A stretch of DNA of 51,230 nt from Sulfurimonas sp. (lineage in GTDB: Bacteria > Campylobacterota > Campylobacteria > Campylobacterales > Sulfurimonadaceae): the NCBI GenBank assembly GCA_016744115.1, contig JADGEZ010000012.1, forward strand, positions 1 to 51,230, in the 5' to 3' direction. The position numbers and the translations under genes are program-made. This document shows, piece after piece, positions 45,028 to 51,230 of the stretch (position 1 is the stretch's first letter; each line of letters starts with the position of its first letter). Below the pieces are notes generated by a model. It made no database searches. It saw only the letters and a program-made list of their open reading frames with translations, and was not told the DNA's origin.

Positions 45028-45901
45028 TTTCGTAACCTATCTCTTTTAAAAAGTTTTTATCTTTAGTCCAGCCTTTTTTAACTAGAACTTGAAGTTCTAA
45101 AAAAGCTTTTTTTCCACTCAGTGTTTCTATTTTCATTCTTGCATAAATTCCTATTCGCTTGATAGAATCCCCACCTTTACCAATTATAATGCCTTTTTGA
45201 GTCTCTTTTTCTATGATGATTGTTGCAAATATTTTATCTAATTTTTCATTTTCCTCAATGGACTGAATGATAACATCAGATTCATAAGGAATCTCATCAC
45301 TTACATTTTCAAAAATTCCTTCACGAATAAATCCAGCATAAATATCACGAACAAGTTCACTTGTTAAATCATCTGGATCATAAAGAAAAGGTGATTGAGG
45401 CAAGTTTTTTGAGATAACTTGCAGTAAATCATCATGACCTACTTTTTTTGATATTGAAATAGGGATGAGTGCTTCAAAATATTGAGAAAATTGATTATAC
45501 GAGGCAATGGTTTTAAAAAGTTTATCTTGCTTTACTTGGTCTATTTTCGAAATCACAATTATATGTTTGACTTTGTTATTATTGAGTTTTAAAAATTTCT
45601 CGTAATGTTGGACACTATCAGTTACTGGAGCTAAGTAAACGATTAAATCACAATCTCCCATAGCTTTAAGGGCTTCATCTAACATATACTGATTAAGTAT
45701 CTTTTCTCTTTCATGTAAGCCTGGAGTATCTACAAAGATGATTTGAGTATCTTCGTGCATCACAATCGCATTAGAACGGCGTCTTGTAGCATTTGCCTTT
45801 TGACTTACCATCGCAATTTTTTCACCTAAAAGTGAATTCATTAAAGTACTTTTTCCAGCATTTGGGCGTCCAATTAAAGAAACAAAACCTGCTTTAGTCA
45901 T
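45017..45901 (-). CDS. era: GTPase Era
   Basis: 294 aa. G1 GRPNAGKS (about 11-18), G3 DTPGLHE, G4 SKID, and a C-terminal KH domain with IIIGKGGDSIKRIG. Era binds the 3' end of 16S rRNA in 30S maturation. Normal length. It sits 16 bp after hslU and overlaps csd6. Confidence 0.97.
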   Translation of the reverse strand: MTKAGFVSLIGRPNAGKSTLMNSLLGEKIAMVSQKANATRRRSNAIVMHEDTQIIFVDTPGLHEREKILNQYMLDEALKAMGDCDLIVYLAPVTDSVQHYEKFLKLNNNKVKHIIVISKIDQVKQDKLFKTIASYNQFSQYFEALIPISISKKVGHDDLLQVISKNLPQSPFLYDPDDLTSELVRDIYAGFIREGIFENVSDEIPYESDVIIQSIEENEKLDKIFATIIIEKETQKGIIIGKGGDSIKRIGIYARMKIETLSGKKAFLELQVLVKKGWTKDKNFLKEIGYENVK

Positions 45902-45917
45902 ATAAACTCCATTAGAA

Positions 45918-47246
45918 TTATAATATATATCTCGATAAATCGTCGTCTTCTATCACTTCATCTAGTATCTCATGGACATATTTAGAAGTGACAATATACT
46001 CTTCATCTTTATGCTCATTAGCATCAAAGCTAATCTCTTCAAGTACTTTTTCTAAGACTGTATGCAAACGTCTAGCACCAATATCTTCAGTTAATTCATT
46101 TGCATGATGAGATAGCTTTGCAATGGTTCGTACCGCTTCATCCTCAAAAATAAGTTTCATCCCCTCCACGGCTAAAAGTGCCTCATATTGTTTGAGTAAT
46201 GAATTTTGAGTTTGTGTTAAAATTTTATAAAGTGTTTCTTCTGTTAATGATTCTAACTCAACTCGCAGTGGAAACCTCCCTTGAAGCTCGGGGATTAAGT
46301 CACTTGGTTTACTTACATGAAACGCACCTGCGGCAATGAAGAGAATATGATCTGTATTGATAACTCCATATTTTGTAGTTACGCTACTTCCCTCTACAAT
46401 CGGTAATAAATCTCTTTGAACTCCCTCTTTACTAGGGTCATTTCTTCCTTGAGATTTTTCACTTAGAGCAATTTTATCTATCTCATCTAAAAAGATGATT
46501 CCGCCATCCTCGGCTCGTCTTAGAGCTTCTGTATTGATGCTAGTTATATCTAGTAATTTATGACTCGCTTCTAGCTTGAGTATAGACTTGGCATCTTTTA
46601 CGGTTACTTCTTTTTTGTTATCTTCTTTATTGATACTAGCAAAAATCTTAGTAAAACTCTCTTGAACTTTTGCCATCTCTGGGGGTAGATTAGTATCATC
46701 AAATTCTATGTTCATCTTGTCAAACTCAAGTTCAATGATTTTATCATCCATCTCGCCTGATGCAACTCTCTTTTCCATTACTTCAAGTAGTCTTTGATAA
46801 TCGTCTTTTTTACTTTCACTTACAGATTTTGGGAGAGGGGGAAGAAGTTTTTCTACTATCTTATTTAAAACATAGTTTTGCATTTTTTCTTTGTTTTGTT
46901 CTTCTTGTTCAGCCTTTACTATAGTGATAGAATTTACAACTAAATCTCTAATCATAGATTCAACATCTCGACCAACGAAACCTACCTCTGTATATTTGGA
47001 AGCTTCTACTTTGATAAATGGAACTTTCATCATTTTTGCTAAACGGCGAGAGATTTCAGTTTTGCCAACACCAGTAGAACCAATCATCAAAATATTTTTT
47101 GGCATTATCTCATCTTGCATCTCTTTATCAAGTTGCATTCTTCTGTAGCGTGTGCGAAGAGCTAAGGCTATAGTTTTTTTAGCAGCATTTTGAGCTATTA
47201 CATAGTTATCTAAATAGCTTACAATCTCTTTTGGAGTTAGGTTCAT
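45918..47246 (-). CDS. hslU: HslU unfoldase ATPase of the HslUV protease
   Basis: 442 aa AAA+ protein. TPKEIVSYLDNYVIAQ at the N terminus, Walker A GSTGVGKTE (about 56-64), pore motif KVEASKYTEVGFVGRDVE, an inserted I domain (about 105-225), Walker B GIIFLDEIDKIA and sensor II GARRLHTVLEKVLEEISF. It unfolds substrates for HslV. It overlaps the hslV stop by one base. Confidence 0.98.
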   Translation of the reverse strand: MNLTPKEIVSYLDNYVIAQNAAKKTIALALRTRYRRMQLDKEMQDEIMPKNILMIGSTGVGKTEISRRLAKMMKVPFIKVEASKYTEVGFVGRDVESMIRDLVVNSITIVKAEQEEQNKEKMQNYVLNKIVEKLLPPLPKSVSESKKDDYQRLLEVMEKRVASGEMDDKIIELEFDKMNIEFDDTNLPPEMAKVQESFTKIFASINKEDNKKEVTVKDAKSILKLEASHKLLDITSINTEALRRAEDGGIIFLDEIDKIALSEKSQGRNDPSKEGVQRDLLPIVEGSSVTTKYGVINTDHILFIAAGAFHVSKPSDLIPELQGRFPLRVELESLTEETLYKILTQTQNSLLKQYEALLAVEGMKLIFEDEAVRTIAKLSHHANELTEDIGARRLHTVLEKVLEEISFDANEHKDEEYIVTSKYVHEILDEVIEDDDLSRYIL

Positions 47247-47788
47247 TATTTGTCATCCTCTAAAATAAGAGTTTTAATATTGTGATTTGTATAGATACAA
47301 AGATCAGCAGCAACTTTTAAACTCTCACGCACTAGTTCTTCTTCATCAAGTGAAGTGTGCTTTTTAAGCGCTCGTGCAGCTGAAATAGCGTAGTTTCCAC
47401 CACTTCCGATAGAAGCTATTTCTCCATCTTCAGGTTCAACCACATCACCATTTCCAGTAAGAATAAAAATATGTTTATTGTTTAAGACAATCATCATAGC
47501 TTCAAGTCGTCGAAGAACTTTATCTTTTCGCCATGCTTTAGAAAATTCAACAACTGATTTTAAAATATCGCCTTTTTTATTTTCCAAAAACTCTTCAAAC
47601 ATATCAAAAAGATTAAAGGCATCCGCTGTGCTTCCTGCAAAACCAGCTAGGATTTTACCAGAACCTAGGGTGCGAATTTTAGTAGCATTACCTTTAAGAA
47701 CTGAATCCCCAAAAGTAACTTGACCATCTCCGCCAATTACGGCTTTGTTTTTACCTTTATAGGCTAATATCGTTGTAGCATCAAACAT
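47246..47788 (-). CDS. hslV: HslV peptidase subunit
   Basis: 180 aa, N-terminal-nucleophile threonine protease. The usual N terminus M-TTI is replaced by [12 protein letters not shown], so three more residues must be removed to expose the catalytic Thr; I recall the same in H. pylori (MFEATTI). [21 protein letters not shown] and [16 protein letters not shown] are conserved. Co-transcribed with hslU. Confidence 0.97.
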   Translation of the reverse strand: MFDATTILAYKGKNKAVIGGDGQVTFGDSVLKGNATKIRTLGSGKILAGFAGSTADAFNLFDMFEEFLENKKGDILKSVVEFSKAWRKDKVLRRLEAMMIVLNNKHIFILTGNGDVVEPEDGEIASIGSGGNYAISAARALKKHTSLDEEELVRESLKVAADLCIYTNHNIKTLILEDDK

Positions 47789-47794
47789 CAGTTA

Positions 47795-48241
47795 TTATTT
47801 TCCTTGAACATCAACATGAAGCGTTGCATGTATCCCGTGACCGAGTTTAAGATCTAAATCATGTTCCCCTACAGTTTTAATAGCCACTTTATCTGTAATG
47901 TGTTTTTTATCTATCTCAATACCATGCTGTTCTTGTAAGGCATGAGCCACCTCGTCTTTTGTAATAGCACCAAAAAGGTGACCATTTTGACCTAGTTTTT
48001 TAGTGATGATAATCTCAGCTTTATCAAGTTTAACTCTCATAGCTTTTAAAACTTCAATCTCAGTTTTTTCATCAGCGATTTTTTGTGCTTCATCTGCCTT
48101 GTGTTTTTCAATAATCTCTGCTGTAGCATGTTTAGCAAAACCTTTTCCAATTAAAAAATTTTTCCCATAACCATCTTTAACATCTTTAACTTCACCAGAT
48201 TTACCTAAACTTTTAACATCTTTTATTAATAATACTTTCAT
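47795..48241 (-). CDS. rplI: 50S ribosomal protein L9
   Basis: 148 aa. N-terminal domain MKVLLIKDVKSLGKSGEVKDVKDGYGKNFLIGKGFA, long connecting helix and C-terminal domain (GQNGHLFGAITKDEVAHAL). It binds 23S rRNA at the L1 stalk base. It precedes hslV by 6 bp. AGGAGAAATTA lies before the ATG. Confidence 0.98.
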   Translation of the reverse strand: MKVLLIKDVKSLGKSGEVKDVKDGYGKNFLIGKGFAKHATAEIIEKHKADEAQKIADEKTEIEVLKAMRVKLDKAEIIITKKLGQNGHLFGAITKDEVAHALQEQHGIEIDKKHITDKVAIKTVGEHDLDLKLGHGIHATLHVDVQGK

Positions 48242-48293
48242 TAATTTCTCCTCTTTTATCTTCTTAACTATTCCTAAATTTTCTTAACGCACC

Positions 48294-48491
48294 CTAGGGC
48301 AATGGCACATTATCATCTGGATTTGTATAAGCTCTATTTTCATAAAACTTCTCTCTTGCCTCTTTTTCTTTAGCAGTTTTTCCATCACACCCTGTACTAA
48401 TAATAGAAATTCCTATTATCAGTAATAATGTTGTTATCTTTTTTTTCCTTTTTTTTCCTTTTGTTATTTTATTATTTTTCTTTTTCGCCAC
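48294..48491 (-). CDS. Small lysine-rich predicted lipoprotein
   Basis: 65 aa, GTG start inside the preceding gene (20-bp overlap). A strongly basic start (MAKKKNNKITKGKKRKKK) is followed by one hydrophobic stretch ending in ISTGC, which reads as a lipobox, and a charged mature part of about 30 aa (KEKEAREKFYENRAYTNPDDNVPLP). The basic run is unusually long for a lipoprotein signal. A start nearer the hydrophobic part is not available as ATG. Function unknown. Confidence 0.55.
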   Translation of the reverse strand: MAKKKNNKITKGKKRKKKITTLLLIIGISIISTGCDGKTAKEKEAREKFYENRAYTNPDDNVPLP

Positions 48492-49203
48492 TATAGGAAA
48501 CTATACCGTGAGACAAGTTTCCAATCTTGCTATAACCCATATCTGTAAGTATTCTAGCAACATGAGCCGACCTACTACCAACATGGCAGTATAAGATTAT
48601 ATTTTCATCTTTTGTTAGCTTTACTTCATCCCATGTTTGAAAAAAACTACTTGTTGGAACAAGTTTATCAGCACCCTTTATATGTCCCATTTGCCACTCC
48701 ATATGTTCACGAACATCAACAAGAGTGAAGTGAACCATACCAAGTTCTTTAGCTTCTAAAAGTGCTATAAGTTCATCACTATCTAACTCACTTTTATCTA
48801 CAAGTACTTCGCATTCTTTTTTTGTTAAACCTCGTGAGTGGGTATGAGCTACCTCTTGCATCCCCATCTCAACTCTTTTAGATTCTGCAAATTCAGGTGT
48901 ACAAAAAATTCCACAGTGGCAAGACCCTATCTCTGGAATTTCTTTTTCAATAGCAGGTTTACAAGGGCAAATTCTACTATCAACACTTTGAGGTTTCCCT
49001 TCTACCTCTTCAACCATAAAACAAGGGCAAAATAGTTTGTTGTACATCATCTTGTTACGAGCAAGACCCATTTGTACACCTTCGTTTACTTCCGCCTCAG
49101 GGTTATATACCCAGCCACGAGACTCACATACTTTATCTGTAAACTTTACAGTTTTTTCCATTCTTTCTTGAAATTCAGGTGAATTCATATCTATTTTTAT
49201 CAT
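48472..49203 (-). CDS. Ferredoxin:thioredoxin reductase catalytic domain fused to rhodanese
   Basis: 243 aa, soluble. The N-terminal domain (1-110) carries the FTR catalytic cysteines: C59-P-C61, C79-P-C81 and C95-H-C97, with extra C26 and C101. By comparison with plant-type FTR, C59, C79, C81 and C95 should hold the [4Fe-4S] cluster and C61/C97 form the redox disulfide. The C-terminal rhodanese domain (about 130-240) has VDVREHMEWQMGHIKGA and the active loop C206-H-V-G-S-R. It may pass electrons to thioredoxin and/or handle persulfide sulfur. It abuts argG. Confidence 0.88.
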   Translation of the reverse strand: MIKIDMNSPEFQERMEKTVKFTDKVCESRGWVYNPEAEVNEGVQMGLARNKMMYNKLFCPCFMVEEVEGKPQSVDSRICPCKPAIEKEIPEIGSCHCGIFCTPEFAESKRVEMGMQEVAHTHSRGLTKKECEVLVDKSELDSDELIALLEAKELGMVHFTLVDVREHMEWQMGHIKGADKLVPTSSFFQTWDEVKLTKDENIILYCHVGSRSAHVARILTDMGYSKIGNLSHGIVSYSGEKEK

Positions 49204-50441
49204 TAGTTATTGCCCCTTTTTTTACCAGCTATAATTCTTCTTAATGCGTTTAGCCTTATGAAACCCTCGGCATCTTTTTGGTTATATACTTCATCTTCTT
49301 CAAAAGTTGAATGTTCTTCTGAGTAGAGAGACATGTCTGATTCACGCCCTACAATTTCTACATTTCCTTTATAAAGTTTAAGCTTTACCGTTCCTTGAAC
49401 ATATTTTTGTGTAGTATCAATGGCTGCTTGCATCATTTCACGCTCAGGAGAGAACCAAAAACCATTATAAATAAGTTCAGCATACTTAGCAATCATCGAG
49501 TCTTTCATATGTGCTTCTTCACGGTCTAAACAGATAGACTCTATAGCACGGTGAGCTTTGAGCATGATTGTTCCCCCTGGAGTTTCATAACATCCACGAG
49601 CTTTCATACCCACAAAACGATTTTCAACAATATCAATTCGTCCTATTCCGTGTTTATTGCCGTATTCGTTTAATGTTCTTAGCATTGTAGCAGGGCTTAG
49701 TTCCTTGCCATTAAGCGTAAGGGGATCACCATTTTTATATCCGATGGTGATGTATTCTTTTTCATCAGGAGCATTTTGTGGGCTATTTGACCATAACCAC
49801 ATTGATTCTTCTGGTTCGTTCATAGGGTTTTCTAAGTGAAGTCCCTCATAAGAGATGTGAAGTAAGTTTGCGTCCATAGAGTAAGGACTTACCGAAGGGT
49901 TTCCATCTGCATCAACATGTTTTTGATCTATGTCGATACCATGCTCTTTGGCATAAGCAAGAAGTTTTTCTCTAGAGTTTAAATCCCATTCTCTCCAAGG
50001 TGCTATTACTGTAATGTCAGGATTAAGTCCAAGATAACCGAGTTCAAATCTTACCTGATCATTTCCTTTTCCTGTTGCACCATGACTTACTGCATCTGCT
50101 CCCATTTTTTTGGCAATTTCTATTTGTTTTTTTGCGATGAGTGGTCTTGCGATTGAAGTACCTAGTAAGTATTCCCCCTCATAAATTGCATTGGCTCTAA
50201 ACATTGGAAATACATAATCTTTTACAAACTCTTCTTGTACATCAAGAATAAAAATATTTTCAGCTTTAATACCATTGTCGAGTGCTTTTTGACGAGCTGG
50301 TTCTACCTCTTCGCCTTGACCTAAGTTCGCTGTAAAAGTGATAACTTCAGCTTTATATTCTTCTTGTAGCCACTTGAGGATAATACTTGTATCTAAACCA
50401 CCTGAATAGGCTAAGACTACTTTTTTAACTTCTTTTTTCAT
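49203..50441 (-). CDS. argG: Argininosuccinate synthase
   Basis: 412 aa. ATP pyrophosphatase loop [10 protein letters not shown] (11-20), [16 protein letters not shown], and [16 protein letters not shown] are diagnostic. It joins citrulline and aspartate for arginine synthesis. Its stop shares one base with the next start. AT-rich DNA with a TATAGT-like -10 (minus strand, around 50480) lies upstream. Confidence 0.97.
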   Translation of the reverse strand: MKKEVKKVVLAYSGGLDTSIILKWLQEEYKAEVITFTANLGQGEEVEPARQKALDNGIKAENIFILDVQEEFVKDYVFPMFRANAIYEGEYLLGTSIARPLIAKKQIEIAKKMGADAVSHGATGKGNDQVRFELGYLGLNPDITVIAPWREWDLNSREKLLAYAKEHGIDIDQKHVDADGNPSVSPYSMDANLLHISYEGLHLENPMNEPEESMWLWSNSPQNAPDEKEYITIGYKNGDPLTLNGKELSPATMLRTLNEYGNKHGIGRIDIVENRFVGMKARGCYETPGGTIMLKAHRAIESICLDREEAHMKDSMIAKYAELIYNGFWFSPEREMMQAAIDTTQKYVQGTVKLKLYKGNVEIVGRESDMSLYSEEHSTFEEDEVYNQKDAEGFIRLNALRRIIAGKKRGNN

Positions 50442-50543
50442 AAAAACCCTATTTTCTAAAATTAAATTAACGCGATTTTACTATAAAAAAGATTAAAAAA
50501 GAATTAGAGGCATGATTAGAGGATGAACTTGACCTTGAGTTAT

Positions 50544-50927
50544 TTAGCCTTGTGTGTCAAATAACATACCAGACACCTCTTGCATTTTTGGAAGAAAATC
50601 TGCCGCTTGTTCTGCTGGAAACCTTCTAATCATTTTGTTCGTTTGTTGTTCAATAACAGATACATAAAAAATATCTTGAGAATCTACACCAAACCTAAGG
50701 TTAGTATTCATAGGTCTCATCGCATTATTTAACTGTTTAATCAAATCTTCTACTTGTTCTACAGAATTAATTTTTACACTTGCATCTTTATCTCTTATCT
50801 CTTGTATGACATTCACATCTTTGTTTGGTGCCTGAATCGGAGCTTTGACTTGTACCTTTTCTCCATGTGATTCAACAGAACTAATTTGTGTTTGTTGTTG
50901 CTTGGCTGTATTTGCTATACCATCCAT
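50544..50927 (-). CDS. flaG: Flagellar protein FlaG
   Basis: 127 aa. Variable N-terminal half; the C-terminal FlaG domain (about 55-127) has QLNNAMRPMNTNLRFGVD and DIFYVSVIEQQTNKMIRRFPAEQAADFLPKMQ. In Campylobacterota FlaG limits flagellar filament length. A consensus sigma-28 promoter is directly upstream and AAGGAG precedes the ATG. No other flagellar gene is in the window; the next may lie beyond the right edge. Confidence 0.92.
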   Translation of the reverse strand: MDGIANTAKQQQTQISSVESHGEKVQVKAPIQAPNKDVNVIQEIRDKDASVKINSVEQVEDLIKQLNNAMRPMNTNLRFGVDSQDIFYVSVIEQQTNKMIRRFPAEQAADFLPKMQEVSGMLFDTQG

Positions 50928-50962
50928 AAATGACTCCTTTTTAAGTACCTCTATAAAACATT

Positions 50963-50989
50963 ATATCGACAATAATTTTCATTACTTTA
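50963..50989 (-). promoter_or_regulatory. Sigma-28 (FliA) promoter of flaG
   Basis: On the minus strand TAAAGTAA (50989-50982), an 11-bp spacer, then GTCGATAT (50970-50963) match the FliA consensus TAAAGTTT-N11-GCCGATAA in both boxes and exact spacing. It is about 36 bp upstream of the flaG ATG. Late flagellar gene control is therefore expected. A TATAAT overlaps the -10 and could give a second, sigma-70 start. Confidence 0.75.
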
Positions 50990-51118
50990 GAATCACTTAC
51001 TAATTAGCAAGCCCAAATAGCTAATTTTGATTCATAGTCATTTTAAATTATAATATTATTTAGCACATTATCGTGTATTTCATAAATCTAAGCCTAATAT
51101 TTCCATTATTAAGAGCTT

Positions 51119-51230
51119 AAACATCAATCATCAAGTGCGTAAAGCTTCCATCATCCCATGCTTCAAGCTTCTGTTATTGAGTGTCTCAAACCTCCCTCAC
51201 TCCGTACTTCAAACCCGTCATTCCATGCCC
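51119..51230. repeat. Degenerate 23-bp tandem repeat, right end (inverted relative to left end)
   Basis: Units at 51119-51141 (weak), 51142-51164, 51165-51187, 51188-51210 and 51211-51230 (cut by the edge) have the pattern aaacttcc + gtcatt + ccgcacttc. That is the reverse complement of the 1-91 units, with the same 23-bp period. From 50990 to 51118 there is only AT-rich DNA in which I see no gene. Together with the flaG promoter this fills the 303-bp non-coding right end. Confidence 0.8.

Overview
This window looks like low-GC chromosomal DNA of a Campylobacterota (formerly Epsilonproteobacteria) bacterium, most probably a free-living Sulfurimonas/Sulfurovum-type organism. The argument rests on gene content and order. 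The split-b-subunit ATP synthase operon atpF'FHAGDC sits between birA-parA-parB and tolQRAB-pal-cpoB-slyD. The run rplI-hslV-hslU-era followed by a YkuD cell-shape enzyme matches an arrangement I remember from Helicobacter pylori. A cts-type competence cluster is also present. No tRNA, rRNA, CRISPR array, insertion sequence, prophage or integrase was seen. Taxonomy is inference; no search was run.

Layout. 1-91: a degenerate 23-bp tandem repeat. 158-715 (-): phosphatidylserine synthase. 816-3307: Fur-box-controlled feoAB ferrous iron uptake. 3372-6727: response regulator, histidine kinase and a solute-binding/lytic-transglycosylase protein. 6827-10555: a very large cadherin-repeat lipoprotein with a DUF1566 end, broken by two single-base shifts in A runs, followed by a small secreted DUF1566 paralogue (to 11006). 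11115-33455 (+): mostly housekeeping genes. These are rplU-rpmA-obg-proB-fmt-birA-parAB, the ATP synthase operon, the Tol-Pal system, slyD, a degenerate NtrC-type regulator, fabD, a nitrilase-fold amidase, MTA/SAH nucleosidase, a TtcA-like enzyme, a YebC-family protein and an IMPACT-family protein; one small hypothetical lies on the minus strand at 31624-32118.

33457-42937 (-): an eleven-gene type IV pilus/type II secretion-like assembly cluster. Its order matches both MSHA biogenesis (mshI-J-K-L-M-N-E-G) and the Campylobacter transformation genes (ctsR-D-P-X-E-F). It has ATPase, platform, secretin, ATP-binding partner, TPR and alignment-complex proteins but no recognisable intact pilin and no prepilin peptidase. 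43009-48241 (-): two peptidoglycan-trimming enzymes (Csd4/Pgp1-like and Csd6/Pgp2-like), then era, hslU, hslV and rplI. 48294-50441 (-): a small lysine-rich lipoprotein, a ferredoxin:thioredoxin reductase-rhodanese fusion, and argG. 50544-50927 (-): flaG with a very good sigma-28 promoter. 51119-51230: the same 23-bp repeat family as at the left end, in inverted orientation.

How it fits together: most of the window is envelope and core biology. ATP synthase makes and uses proton-motive force, Tol-Pal spends it on outer-membrane integrity, and the Csd enzymes shape the wall. The assembly cluster probably builds a DNA-uptake pseudopilus or pilus through that envelope. The points most worth a second look are the inverted repeat arrays at both ends, the doubly frameshifted adhesin, the pilin-like ORF lacking a head next to csd4, the FTR-rhodanese fusion, and the TtcA-like protein lacking one expected Fe-S cysteine.
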